A DNA stretch of 64,000 nt from Pontibacter mangrovi (GCF_006385705.1 NZ_VFRQ01000011.1:62001-126000), one strand, 5' to 3'. Positions 11,801 through 19,261 are shown, numbered from the stretch's first letter. Notes: generated by a model from the sequence alone, not told the origin. Program-made: numbers and translations.

Positions 11801-14800
11801 AATTAGTAAAGGTAGCTGCATCCTGGAAAGTGGAGCCATCCTTGCTATACTTAAATGGAGCCGTGCCGGCAGTTGGGCTGTTCACGGTTATGTTTCCGTT
11901 GCTCGCGCCGCAGGTAGAGGCCTGGGCTGTCGCCGTAAATGCAGGGCCGGCAATGTTGGTTACACGGATGACTTCTGAGTAGGTACAGCCGTTGCCGTCT
12001 TGCACGTAAACGGTATAGTTGCCGGCAGCAAGGCCTGTAAAGGTAGCCGAGCTCTGAAATGCTGTGCCGTCTATACTATAAGTATAAGTACCTGTGCCTC
12101 CGGTTACGCCTGTTACTGTAATTTCAGCGTTGCTATCACCGCAGGTTGAGGCCTTGGCTGTGGCCGCCAGATCCGTAGGGCCAGCCACATCCGTTATCGT
12201 GATCGATTTGGAGAAAGTACAGCCTTTGGCATCCTTCACCGTGATAGTGTGGGAGCCGGCCACAAAGCCCGTGAGCGTGGCAGAGGCCTGGAAGTTCACG
12301 CCGTCCCTGCTGTAGGTATAGGGAGCGAAACCGCCCGTCACTTTCCCGAGGGTAACGCTGCCGTTGTCGCTGCCGCAGGTAGAGGGGGCGGTGGTGCTGG
12401 CAAAGCTGGAAAGTACGTTTTGGCTAACTGTTACAGATGTGGTAACGGTACAGCCGTTGGCATCCTTGGCAGTTAAAGTATACGTTCCGGCGGCCAGCCC
12501 GGTAAAGCTGGCGGCGCTCTGGAAGCTGGTGCCGTTTATACTATAGGTATAGCTTGAAGTGCCACCCGTTACAGTTCCGACCGTAATGCTGCCGTCGTTG
12601 TTGGCGCAGGATGCAGCTACCGAAGTGGCCGCCACTGCTGTTGGTCCGGCGATGTCGGTTATGGTAACGCTCTGGGCAACACTACAGCCGTTGGCATCTT
12701 TTACATAAACAGTATAATTGCCTGCGGCCAGGCCAGAAAGAGTGGCTTGGGCTTGATAGGTAGCTCCGTCTATACTATAGGTATAAGGCGCGGTGCCATC
12801 AGTGATGCTGCTGACGGATACGCTGCCGTTGCTGGCGCCGCAGGTAGAAGAGGCAGCCGCAGCGGTAAAGCCACTAGGACCTGTTACTTCTGTTACGGTA
12901 AATGATTTTTCCACAGCGCAGCTCTGCCCATCCGTAATGCTTACAGTATAGGTACCGGCTGCCTTGCCAGTAATGGTCGGGGTTGTTTCGCCGGAGCTCC
13001 ATTTATAGGAGATGGTGCCGTTTCCGCCAGTAACATTTGCGGTAACCGTGCCCAGCGTGCCGCTACAGATCACAGGCGTTCCGGTCAGTTCCACATCTAT
13101 CGGATAGAAGGTGATGAGCACATCATCTAACACAGCCGAACACGAGCCGTTGCCGGTAGAGGTAAGGGTCAGGTTCACAGAGCCTGCGGCAAGCTCTGCC
13201 GCCGTTGGGGTATAAACCGCGTTCAGGTCGGTATTGCTTGGGCTAAAGGAGCCGCCTCCCCCACTCCACACACCGCCCAGCGCAGCAGTTACCACTCCGT
13301 TTAGCTGCACCCCATTTTGGGAGCACACCAATTGGTCCGGACCGGCATCTGCCGCCAGGTTTGACACCACTTCTACCGAAGCCGAAAACTCCCGACAGTT
13401 AGGGTAGTTTGAATTTCTGACTTCCAGCTTATAAGTACCAACATTCGTGGCCGTGTAATCAGGTTGGGTGCCTACTACATTGCCAAAAGGGTCCGTCCAG
13501 ATGTAGTCCCAGTTGCCGTCGCCGCCGGTCACTTCGCTCACCAGCGTTACACCGCTACCATCCGGACAAAGAATGGCGGGCTCAGGCCCGATGGTAATGG
13601 TTGGCGGCGGATAGAAGTACACCCTGATGGTATCTTCGTAAGGTGTGCTGGAGCAAGGCGACTGCATAGAAGTGCCTGAAACGGCGTAGTCTACATAGGC
13701 TGGGGCGTTATCGTCGGGGCTTACCGTTACAGTCCGTTTGCCGGAAGTATAATCCAGGTACTTCAGGTACTCCCCTCCGCCTGTTACATCTTTCCATACA
13801 ATGGATGCTTCATTGAAAGCCAGCGGGGCCGTTAAAGAAGCGGAGCACCCTGCCGTTACCGAAATATCGCCCTGCGGATCATAAGGAGAGATGGATTTGA
13901 TGCGGAAAACATTCTTATTGTTACCGGGCTTGCAGAGCGAGAGCTGAATAATGCCGGTGTTTTCGATACAAATAGGCTCACCTACCGGTGCCTGCATATC
14001 ACAGTTGATCTCATAGAACATAGAGCCTGGAGGAATAGAACCATCGGGAATCTCTAGTTCCAAACCGGCTGAAGCGGGATCCAGAAGCACGTTAAACACA
14101 ACGCAGTTGTCGTCTCCGCACACCGATCCGGCCCTTTTTACCGCAGGCGAGTCCCAAAAGCCATTCGGGTTACCCCGGAGGTCCACATCAAAGGTCGGCA
14201 CATCCGCCAGCACAACCGTTACGGAGGCAGTGCTGGTGCAGCCGTTCACACTCATGGTGACGGTATAAGTGCCCGCATCACCAGCGGTCATGCCAGGGCG
14301 GGTAGGGTTCTGCTCGTTCGAGGTAAACCCGTTCGGGCCTGTCCAACTGTAGGTGGCACCGGGAACGCCCGATGCTGTCAGAAAAAGGTTTCCTCCTACG
14401 CCAGGGCTGCTCGCGGAAACCACAGGTGGCGCAGGCACCGGGTTTACGGTTAGGTCGGTGCCGTTGTCGGTGCCGGCAAGGCCATATGCGGATGCCACCA
14501 CACGGATACGGTACTTGCTGCCCGCCGGGGTATCGGCAGGAATTGTGGCCGCGATAGTGCCGGTCGTGTTATTGCTAACCGTTGCGCCTATGGGCACCGG
14601 GTTGGCAAAGCTTCCGTTTGCATCAGACAATTGAACGGAGTAAGTGTTAAAATTTTGCGAGGCCTTATAGCTAACCGTAATGGCTTGTCCTGCGCAATAT
14701 GGCCCTGGAGTAACATTTGTGGTTACCAAAGCCGGTATTAACTTGGAGACAAAAATCTCCTCTCCGCCCCTGTTCGGGATGACGATGCCACCAAAATTGG

Positions 14801-16085
14801 TCGTGTTTCCCTGAAAATAGCCCGTTACGTATACATTCCGGCCTGCATCCGACGAAATGCCTAGCCCGCGGTCGTCTACGGCGCTTCCTGCACCTATCGC
14901 CCATTGCGCGGTGCCGTCGCTTAAATAATGCGCTGCGAAAATATCGAGCCCTCCGAATTCTTTTAAAGGCATCCCTGCAAGCGTAACTGCTCCGCTGTAG
15001 CTTCCTGTCAGGTATAAATTCCCATTGGTGTCGGCATGTATATCGCCTAACTCGTCAAGGTTCTTGCCACCTGCCGCCTTGGCCCAAACACTTGTGCCCG
15101 TGCTGGTATACTTTGCCAAAAAGATGTCCTGGCTATTACCATTGCCTGAAATAGAGATACCTCCAAAAGAGGTTGACCTGGTAAAGTTACCGCCTAAGTA
15201 TAAATTGCCGGCTCCGTCTATCGCCAGGCTGGTTACTTCGTCTGCGTTGCTATCGCCCGCCTTTTTTGCCCAGCGCAGCACACCGGCGCTGCTGTAAGCT
15301 ACCAGAAAGATGTCTTGTTTGCCGGAATGCGTGAGCGTAGTAGTGCCCAGCGAAAAATCACCGTTGAAGTTGCCTGCCACGTATACCGTGCCGCTTGCAT
15401 CGGCTACGATACTTCTCCCATTATCCTCACCGCTGCCGCCCACGTTTTTGGCCCAGGCAAAGCTGCCGTCTGCGTTCAACTTCGCCACGAAGCCGTCTGT
15501 GCTTCCGGCACTGCTCAGGTTGGCACTGCCAAACGAGGAGGCCCCTGAAAAGCTGCCTGTTATAAAGCTGTTACCTGCTGCGTCTATGGCTATCCCAAAA
15601 CCTGTTTCGGAGGCGGCTCCTCCCGCGAGCGTAGCCCATACTACTCCGCCGTTCGTATTATACTTAGCTACTACAATATCGCTCGCGCCACTGCTTGTCA
15701 GGCTTTTCCCGCCCAAGGCAGTAGTTCCTGCAAAGGTTGTAACAACATAGCTGTTACCGGATGCATCGATTTTCAGGTCACCCGCATCCAGCACATTCGT
15801 GTCAGATATCTTGTTCACCCACAAAACCTTACCGGTATTGCTATACTTGGCAAGGTAGGTACCTGTGCCAGCGGTCGTCAGGCTAGTAGAGCCGAATGTG
15901 GCCGATGGAGCTGAAAAATGACCGAGCACGTATAGGTTACCTGCTCCGTCCGTCTGTATCGCCCGCCCATGGTCGTTGCTGACACCTCCTGCGGTTTCTA
16001 CCCAGTTTATATCCTGCCCCAATGCTTTGGAGCAATACAAGGATAAAAGGAAGAAGATTGTGAGAGTGGATAAAAGTCTATTCAT
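2823..16085 (-). CDS. Giant SprB-like repeat adhesin, type IX secretion cargo
   Basis: 4,420 residues from the ATG at 16085; the frame extends to 16199, but the signal peptide begins at 16085 (MNRLLSTLTIFFLLSLYCSK, cut near ALGQ). Order of parts: residues about 25-455, SBBP-type beta-propeller repeats (GNLYVTGYF, AGNSFITGSFSG patterns of about 52 residues); about 455-640, Ig/PKD-like domains; about 640-995, a cysteine-containing non-repeated region; about 1000-4330, about 40 canonical SprB repeats of about 78 residues plus degenerate ones at both ends (core TCGASNGSITV, TGGTAPYTYS, TVKDANGC, DIAGP); about 4334-4420, the gliding-motility-associated C-terminal domain (IPNGFTPNGDGRNDTW, VYNRWGSPVF), a type IX sorting signal. 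In F. johnsoniae, SprB is the mobile surface adhesin that drives gliding. An equivalent role here is inference; cell-cell or surface adhesion is an alternative. A PorP/SprF gene follows 27 bases downstream. Confidence 0.93.
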   Translation of the reverse strand: MNRLLSTLTIFFLLSLYCSKALGQDINWVETAGGVSNDHGRAIQTDGAGNLYVLGHFSAPSATFGSTSLTTAGTGTYLAKYSNTGKVLWVNKISDTNVLDAGDLKIDASGNSYVVTTFAGTTALGGKSLTSSGASDIVVAKYNTNGGVVWATLAGGAASETGFGIAIDAAGNSFITGSFSGASSFGSANLSSAGSTDGFVAKLNADGSFAWAKNVGGSGEDNGRSIVADASGTVYVAGNFNGDFSLGTTTLTHSGKQDIFLVAYSSAGVLRWAKKAGDSNADEVTSLAIDGAGNLYLGGNFTRSTSFGGISISGNGNSQDIFLAKYTSTGTSVWAKAAGGKNLDELGDIHADTNGNLYLTGSYSGAVTLAGMPLKEFGGLDIFAAHYLSDGTAQWAIGAGSAVDDRGLGISSDAGRNVYVTGYFQGNTTNFGGIVIPNRGGEEIFVSKLIPALVTTNVTPGPYCAGQAITVSYKASQNFNTYSVQLSDANGSFANPVPIGATVSNNTTGTIAATIPADTPAGSKYRIRVVASAYGLAGTDNGTDLTVNPVPAPPVVSASSPGVGGNLFLTASGVPGATYSWTGPNGFTSNEQNPTRPGMTAGDAGTYTVTMSVNGCTSTASVTVVLADVPTFDVDLRGNPNGFWDSPAVKRAGSVCGDDNCVVFNVLLDPASAGLELEIPDGSIPPGSMFYEINCDMQAPVGEPICIENTGIIQLSLCKPGNNKNVFRIKSISPYDPQGDISVTAGCSASLTAPLAFNEASIVWKDVTGGGEYLKYLDYTSGKRTVTVSPDDNAPAYVDYAVSGTSMQSPCSSTPYEDTIRVYFYPPPTITIGPEPAILCPDGSGVTLVSEVTGGDGNWDYIWTDPFGNVVGTQPDYTATNVGTYKLEVRNSNYPNCREFSASVEVVSNLAADAGPDQLVCSQNGVQLNGVVTAALGGVWSGGGGSFSPSNTDLNAVYTPTAAELAAGSVNLTLTSTGNGSCSAVLDDVLITFYPIDVELTGTPVICSGTLGTVTANVTGGNGTISYKWSSGETTPTITGKAAGTYTVSITDGQSCAVEKSFTVTEVTGPSGFTAAAASSTCGASNGSVSVSSITDGTAPYTYSIDGATYQAQATLSGLAAGNYTVYVKDANGCSVAQSVTITDIAGPTAVAATSVAASCANNDGSITVGTVTGGTSSYTYSINGTSFQSAASFTGLAAGTYTLTAKDANGCTVTTSVTVSQNVLSSFASTTAPSTCGSDNGSVTLGKVTGGFAPYTYSRDGVNFQASATLTGFVAGSHTITVKDAKGCTFSKSITITDVAGPTDLAATAKASTCGDSNAEITVTGVTGGTGTYTYSIDGTAFQSSATFTGLAAGNYTVYVQDGNGCTYSEVIRVTNIAGPAFTATAQASTCGASNGNITVNSPTAGTAPFKYSKDGSTFQDAATFTNLAAGTYNITVKDANGCTLTQAVEVTDIEGPSDVALTSESSTCGASNASITVGAVTGGTPTYTYSIDGKTFQASASFGSLAAGDYTITVKDANSCTFSKTITVTDIAGPTDLTATTQATTCGSNNGEITITGVTGGTGDYTYSKDGVNFQATATLTGFVAGSHMIFVKDANGCTFSKSFTVADIAGPTAVAATSQPASCNNNDGSISVGKVTGGTSGYTYSIDGTNFQSGTSFTGLASGNYTVTAKDANGCAVTTSVTVTKQTLTSFNLTAQPSTCGASNASITVSNVLGGFAPYTYSTDGVNFQASGTLSGLAAGAHTVTVKDARGCTLTKNIIISNIPGPADLRVTTKASTCGASNAEITVANVTGGSGAYTYSIDGVNFQASASFTGLAAGNYTVSVKDGNGCVYAEAVDLTNIAGPEFTATATASTCGASNGSISVNDITGGTAPYTYSVDGSTYQTSNTFGQLLAGTYNITVKDANGCTLVKAVTVSDVAGPSDVALTSQSSTCGDSNGSISVGAVTGGTSTYTYSIDGKAFQTSSTFGNLLAGDYTVTVKDANGCTITKTIAVTDVAGPSSLTANATSSTCGASNGELTVTGVTGGTAPYTYSKDGTAFSASVTLTGFAAGTHTIYAKDANGCVVSGAFTVTDIAGPTAVAATSQPASCNDNDGSILVGKVTGGTSAYTYSIDGASFQSATSFTGLAAGTYTLTAKDANGCTVTTTVTVRTNKPTNFASTTAPSTCGSDNGSVTLGKVTGGFAPYTYSRDGVNFQASATLTGFVAGTHTITVKDAKGCTFSKAITVTDIAGPSDLATAATASTCGNSNGEFKVSGVTGGTMPYAYSIDGTNFQESDTFAALGEGIYIVTVKDANGCTYAEEVAVSNIAGPSFTLSAQASTCGASNGSITVNSPTGGTAPYSYAINNGSFQSSATFSGLVADDYNITVKDANGCTLTQAVAVTDIAGPSGLELASASSTCGAANGSITVGKVTGGTAPYTYSLAGAAFQSSQEFENVLAGTYTITVKDANGCTFSASITVTDIAGPTDLTATSRASTCGSNNGELTVSGVTGGVAPYTYSKDGVNYQASATLTGFVAGSHTIFVKDANGCTFSKSFTVTDIAGPTAVAATSQPASCQDNDGSITVGAVTGGTSGYTYSINGTDFQSATSFTGLASGTYTLTSKDANGCIITTSVKVNQNVPKAFASTSVAATCGRPDGELTIGNVTGGTAPYTYSINGGSFQVSATFTDLAAGSYSITVKDAKGCTFTDEVGVSNVAGPVITAKTVASTCSAANGSIRVSNTSGGVSPYTYSIDGENFQSSTTFANLQAGTYTVTVKDANGCAGTVSVVLEDIAGPSDFALAGASSTCGASNATISVSDVDGGTAPYTYSKDGSNFQSSATFASLAAGEYTITVKDANGCTITKDIEVEDIAGPDNLALASTASTCGDSNGKIEVAGVTGGTAPYVFSLDGGSFQSELAFENVLAGEYTVTVKDANSCTFATSITVGNLPGPTSLTASATASTCGAANGTLTITEISGGQGPYTYALDGGNFGEELVFEYLMAGSHTITVKDVNGCVLSKSFTVTDIAGPSAVAATSQPASCQNNDGSISVGKVTGGTSAYTYSINGTTFQSSTSFTGLASGDYTVTVKDANGCTVTTSVKVNQNVPTNFASTTVASTCGASNASITVGSVTGGTAPYTYSTDGKNFQASATLDNLAAGTHRITVKDAKGCTFSKEVSVEDIAGPSALALAGKASTCGSTNATITVSGVTGGTAPYTFSIDGSNFQSGTSFGSLLAGDYTVTVKDANGCTYVQAITLEDIPGPSAFTASATASSCGRANGSITVTAVTDGTAPYTYSADGTNFQEASTLTGLLAGEHIITVKDANGCTVTMAVTVEDVAGPSGLELASTASTCGAANGSITVGKVTGGTAPYTYSMDGSAFQSGLAFSEVLAGEYTVTVKDTNGCTFSAKVTVEDIAGPTNLTASTTSTTCGASNGAISITGVTGGTAPYTYSIDGTNFQAAAAFAELAAGTHNITVKDANGCTYVKAIEVTNLEGPSAIAATTRAASCADNDGSITVGNITGGTAPYTYSINGKDFQSATSFTGLASGEYTITVKDANGCETTETMKVSKEGPADFAASTAASTCGGENGRISVVSVEGGVAPYTYSINGGSFQSSASFVSLLAGTYSITVKDANGCTYTDEVELTNIEGPSDLTASATTATCGNSNGQINVSAVTGGTAPYTYSKDGVNFQASATISGLAAGEYQVTVKDANGCTVVKAVTVANASGPEGFTVAGKATTCGAANGEATVSAVVGGKTPYTYSKDGTNFQPETTLTGLAAGSHTITVKDANGCTFIKQVVIENIAGPANYELATVATTCGAANGSITVSNVSGGTAPYSYALNEGSFQTSAAFAEVSAGEHTITVKDANGCTLVKQVTVTDVAGPAEIAAATTPTACTANNGTITVNGVTGGTAPYSYSLDGNSYQAAANFGSLAAGEYEVYVKDANGCSFSIKVTVGVKGPKEAAVAATDATCGEENGSITITSVTDGTKPLAYSIDGTTYQASATFASLAAGVYTITVKDAEGCTLEVTQEISNSGGATFVATGTDASCGTTNGRIVISDVSGSVSPYTYSVDGITFQNSPEFTGLAEGEYQVTVKDAAGCMNFEAVTIGNTPPITDLKATVSAPTCDQPSGQIKVDEVVGGTAPYTYSIDGTNFTASTTLADVAPGAYTLTVKDASGCTYSIEVQVEEGVSSELDYVHHLACSGGNTGEIAFKSTGANDQTQYSIDNGKTFQKDAVFKELAAGTYQLIAKFSASCTIQVGTVEVKEAEQMDVEVMPLTKAIGFEKSGSAAVTKISGGVGPYTYSLDGGSFSSDSVFTNLGAQEYTVRVRDSRGCEAEATFVIEGIDDIDIPNGFTPNGDGRNDTWVLKNLARLYPNCSVSVYNRWGSPVFTSKGYAKPWDGTYNGKRLPDGTYYCIIELGDGSAPIKSSITIMR
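3090..13100 (-). repeat. Tandem SprB repeat array with 1,398-bp higher-order period
   Basis: About 43 tandem coding units of about 234 bp. A variant unit with ASCxxNDGSI instead of STCGASNGSI recurs exactly every sixth unit. Its Cys-Ser-Ala codons are marked on the plus strand by cagctgg or a close variant starting at 5614, 7015, 8413, 9811, 11209 and 12607, giving spacings of 1401, 1398, 1398, 1398 and 1398. The linker after each of these units also lacks the usual DIAGP (it reads QNVP, KQTL, TNKP or KEGP). The array therefore grew, at least in part, by duplication of six-unit blocks. Array edges are approximate. Confidence 0.9.
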
Positions 16086-17025
16086 ATAGTAGCTAGTAGG
16101 GTGGAGTTGAGATTTTATAAAGCGGAGAAGCTGTTTATTTTCCGCAAACGCGTGAAAGGGATGCCACACGCTGCAGCAGCCCTGTTGGGGAAATGGCAAA
16201 TGCTAGGGAGATCTTTCGGGTAAAGGTTATGCGCATACACTACCGGTTAAAACTATTTCAATTGCTATAGCTGGCACTTGCAAAGTCACTTTATTTCTAT
16301 TTTTGCCTTTGTTTTTCTTTAGCTCCGCTGGCTACATCACATTGGCAATTAGCGGGATAAGCGCTGTTCACTCTGGTCTAATGCCTCGTAACCCCAGGCT
16401 TTGCGGCACTTGACTTTCAATTAGCTTAATGGCTTTTTATACTATTCTTCCACCACACAACCCAAAGCCCATCGCAGCACCCACATTCCTAAATCATTTG
16501 AACTTATCAAGCACTTAAGGAAACTAATTTGGCATAAAGCTCACCTGGTAAGCCAAAAGCCAATCCAAAAATAAAAATCAAAGCAACAGCAACAATGCAA
16601 TATTATTGACGTTTTATACTTGCAGAATCAAAGTAAGCGGTAATTGCCTTAGCAAGCAATGCAATTACTAAGTTTGTTGCAATCCAAAACTGCACCTAAA
16701 CGTAACTATAACTTTTCTGATAATTGATTTTGCGCAACAACAGGCAAAGCGCGTTCCTTCTACTAAAAAGACACTTAGCAAAATTCAATATCCCTTCGCT
16801 GTCACTTTCCGAACCTGGCAGGCAACTTACGCTAACAAGCCTCTCGTCCACCTCTACTCTGCCTTGCGTTTCACAGCTTTCATCCCTCCTTTTTTGGCTA
16901 GGCCAAAGTACAATTATAACCAGACTGCTTTAGTTGCAGCACACTGAGCTTAACCAGGCGTAGTGTAAGAAAGTATAAACCATTACCTTTGCAGGTATAC
17001 TTGCGGATGCTAAACCATACTATAC
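16086..17025. other. Intergenic region between divergent genes
   Basis: 940 bases between the giant adhesin (minus) and the gene at 17026 (plus), AT-rich from about 16230 to 16720. It should hold the promoter of the adhesin gene, but no clear minus-strand TAnnTTTG box is seen. Short open frames here (for example 16724-16933) have no recognisable features and I do not call them genes. Confidence 0.6.
16984..16991 (+). promoter_or_regulatory. Candidate -7 box (TACCTTTG)
   Basis: Matches the Bacteroidota TAnnTTTG -7 element 35 bases before the ATG at 17026. No TTG is seen at the expected -33 spacing, so support is partial. Confidence 0.35.
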
Positions 17026-17568
17026 ATGAGTGCCAGAAGCTTTGAACTGTTACTAGAGACCGCCTTCGATAGCCCTTCGCCGGAAGTGTTTGCGGAAGGA
17101 GCCACTACCGTGTACACCGACCTGGAACGCGCCCTGCGCGAGGCAAAATTCTCCAACGGCCCTGCCCGCGAGCAGCTGAGCTACCGGTTTGAGCGCCTGC
17201 GCCTGGGGGTGGCCATTGCGTTTGTAAAGGCTTTTCTGCGCCTGGCCGACAACGAGAAAAGCAAAGAGGTGCTGGAGGTGCTGCAGGAAGCCGTGCAGGC
17301 AAAGAACACCCGCGAAATCGATAAGATCGTGCAAAAGCGCATCGCCACGTTCGATAACCTGTACCACGAGATTTTTGTGAACCCGCAGCGCGAGGAGATC
17401 CTGCACTTGTTTGAGCAGACCCTGGACGCCGGCACCAAAGAGGAGCTGGACGAGCTGATACTGGACGGACTGGAGCTGCTGCACGAGGTAGACTGGGACG
17501 CGCCGCACAACCAGGAAGACGACGATGACGAAGAGCCGCTGGACGAGGAGTTTCTGAAGAACCTGTGA
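17026..17568 (+). CDS. Uncharacterised acidic helical protein
   Basis: 180 residues, no signal peptide or membrane segment, so probably cytoplasmic. The sequence is helix-rich with many Glu, Leu and Arg residues (for example LADNEKSKEVLEVLQEAV) and ends in an acidic tail (NQEDDDDEEPLDEEFLKNL). I do not recognise a family. It is followed after 14 bases by a DUF2721 membrane protein on the same strand and then by queA, so the three could be one transcript. The ATG at 17026 is preceded by a candidate -7 box. Confidence 0.75.
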   Translation: MSARSFELLLETAFDSPSPEVFAEGATTVYTDLERALREAKFSNGPAREQLSYRFERLRLGVAIAFVKAFLRLADNEKSKEVLEVLQEAVQAKNTREIDKIVQKRIATFDNLYHEIFVNPQREEILHLFEQTLDAGTKEELDELILDGLELLHEVDWDAPHNQEDDDDEEPLDEEFLKNL

Positions 17569-17582
17569 CAGAAGTATAAAGT

Positions 17583-17984
17583 ATGGAAATCACCCTGACG
17601 ACGCCTGCCCTGCTGTTCCCGGCGCTCTCGCTGCTGTTGCTGGCCTTCACCAACCGTTTTCTGGGGCTAGCCACACTTATCCGCAGCCTCAAGGACCGCT
17701 ATGCCAGTTACCCAAATCAGCAGGTATACGGCCAGATAGAGAACCTGCGCGAGCGCCTGCTCCTGATCCGGAACATGCAGATATTCGGCAGCCTGAGCAT
17801 GTTTGGGTGCGTACTTTGTATGTTTCTTCTTTTTGCTGATTATACCGAGGCCGGCAAGTATGTTTTTGCCTTCAGCCTGATCATGATGCTGATTTCCCTG
17901 GCGCTGGCCATCCGCGAGATACAGATCTCGGTGAAGGCGCTGGAACTGGAGCTAAACGATTTGCAGGGAACAGCAGAAAAGTAG
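17583..17984 (+). CDS. DUF2721 family membrane protein
   Basis: 133 residues with three hydrophobic segments (about 8-28, 70-90 and 96-115). The family pattern is clear: PALLFPALSLLLLAFTNRF, then LATLIRSL followed by an RERLLLIRN motif, then two close transmembrane helices and a short cytoplasmic helix. DUF2721 proteins are small inner-membrane proteins of unknown function. It starts 14 bases after the preceding gene and 56 bases before queA, in the same direction. Confidence 0.8.
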   Translation: MEITLTTPALLFPALSLLLLAFTNRFLGLATLIRSLKDRYASYPNQQVYGQIENLRERLLLIRNMQIFGSLSMFGCVLCMFLLFADYTEAGKYVFAFSLIMMLISLALAIREIQISVKALELELNDLQGTAEK

Positions 17985-18040
17985 CGCCCGGCAAACCATC
18001 ACCTGCAACTACTCATCACTCTTAACCCTTACCTGATTAC

Positions 18041-19252
18041 ATGACCGACCCGAAGAAGCTGGCGATAAAGGATTTTGTGTATGACCTGCCCGAGGAGCGC
18101 ATTGCCAAGTTTCCGCTGCCGGAGCGCGACCAGTCTCAACTGCTGCTCTACCGCCATGGCCAGATAGCGGATCATACGTTTACCGAACTGCCGCAGCTGC
18201 TGCCCCCGCACACGCTGCTGGTTTTTAACGATACCAAGGTGGTGCAGGCAAGGCTGCTGATGCAGAAAGAGACAGGCGGCCTGGTAGAGATCTTTTGCCT
18301 GGAGCCTGTGGCGCCGCACCGCGAGGTGCAGCTAGCCATGCAGCAGACCGGCTGCAGCACCTGGAAATGCCTGGTAGGCAACAATAAGCGTTGGAAGAGC
18401 GGTCCGGTAAAACTATACTTTGAAGGCGGCATGCTGCAGGCAGAGCGCGAGGCGCAGCAGGAAGGCCATTTTCTGATACGTTTCACGTGGGAGCCTGCCG
18501 GGCTGACCTTTGCCGAGGTGCTGGAGCGCTGCGGTCGCCTGCCCCTGCCCCCTTACCTCAACCGCGACCTCACCCCCGACGACCATACCCGCTACCAGAC
18601 CATCTACGCCAACCAGAAAGGCGCTGTGGCCGCCCCAACTGCTGGCCTGCACTTTACCGACCGCGTGATGGAAGCACTGAAGGCACAAAGTATAGATACC
18701 GCTTACCTGACGCTGCACGTAGGCGCCGGCACCTTTAAACCGGTAAAAGCCGACACCATGGAGGCGCACGAAATGCACGCCGAGCAGCTGTACATCACCA
18801 GAAGTGTACTGGAGAGGCTTTTGCAGCAGCAAGGCGACCCGGTAATACCGGTTGGCACCACCAGCATGCGCAGTCTGGAGAGCATTTACTGGCTGGGCGC
18901 GAAAGTACTGGCCCACCCGGACCTGCCCTTGCAGGAGCTGCACGTAAGCCAGTGGCAAGCGTATGAAAGTATAAATCCGCCGGCTGCCGCAGAGGCCCTG
19001 CAAGCGCTATTGCAGTTTATGGACAACATGAACACCGACCACCTGCACGCCTCCACGCAAATCATCATTGCGCCAGGTTATACTTTCAGGATGTGCCAGG
19101 GACTGGTAACCAATTTTCACCAGCCGGAAAGCACGCTGCTTTTGCTGGTCTCAGCCCTGATCGGGGAGAACTGGCGCAACGTATACCAGCACGCCCTGGC
19201 TCACGATTACCGCTTCCTGAGCTACGGCGACAGTTCGCTATTGCTGCCCTAG
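18041..19252 (+). CDS. queA: tRNA preQ1(34) S-adenosylmethionine ribosyltransferase-isomerase QueA
   Basis: 403 residues. QueA transfers and isomerises the ribosyl group of S-adenosylmethionine onto 7-aminomethyl-7-deazaguanine at the tRNA wobble position, giving epoxyqueuosine. Family motifs visible: FVYDLPEERIAKFPLPERDQ near the N-terminus, TLLVFNDTKVVQARL, GAVAAPTAGLHFT, LTLHVGAGTFKPV, and GTTSMRSLES followed by a conserved C-terminal half (IIIAPGYTFRMCQGLVTNFH). The length is somewhat above the usual 350 or so residues. The ATG at 18041 gives the expected start. A strong terminator lies directly downstream. No other queuosine gene is in the window. Confidence 0.95.
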   Translation: MTDPKKLAIKDFVYDLPEERIAKFPLPERDQSQLLLYRHGQIADHTFTELPQLLPPHTLLVFNDTKVVQARLLMQKETGGLVEIFCLEPVAPHREVQLAMQQTGCSTWKCLVGNNKRWKSGPVKLYFEGGMLQAEREAQQEGHFLIRFTWEPAGLTFAEVLERCGRLPLPPYLNRDLTPDDHTRYQTIYANQKGAVAAPTAGLHFTDRVMEALKAQSIDTAYLTLHVGAGTFKPVKADTMEAHEMHAEQLYITRSVLERLLQQQGDPVIPVGTTSMRSLESIYWLGAKVLAHPDLPLQELHVSQWQAYESINPPAAAEALQALLQFMDNMNTDHLHASTQIIIAPGYTFRMCQGLVTNFHQPESTLLLLVSALIGENWRNVYQHALAHDYRFLSYGDSSLLLP

Positions 19253-19261
19253 CATAACTAT

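Noticed and set aside
3000..13000. Many short open frames on the plus strand and other frames across the giant adhesin gene
   Set aside because: They repeat with the same about 234-bp period as the SprB units and are translations of the opposite strand of that gene.
3090..13100. Regular tandem repeat considered as CRISPR array
   Set aside because: The unit is about 234 bp, coding in a single frame and protein-like; there are no short direct repeats with unique spacers and no cas genes.
16724..16933. 69-residue open frame in the long spacer
   Set aside because: Low-complexity, no homology-like motif, no start signal; the region is AT-rich non-coding sequence.
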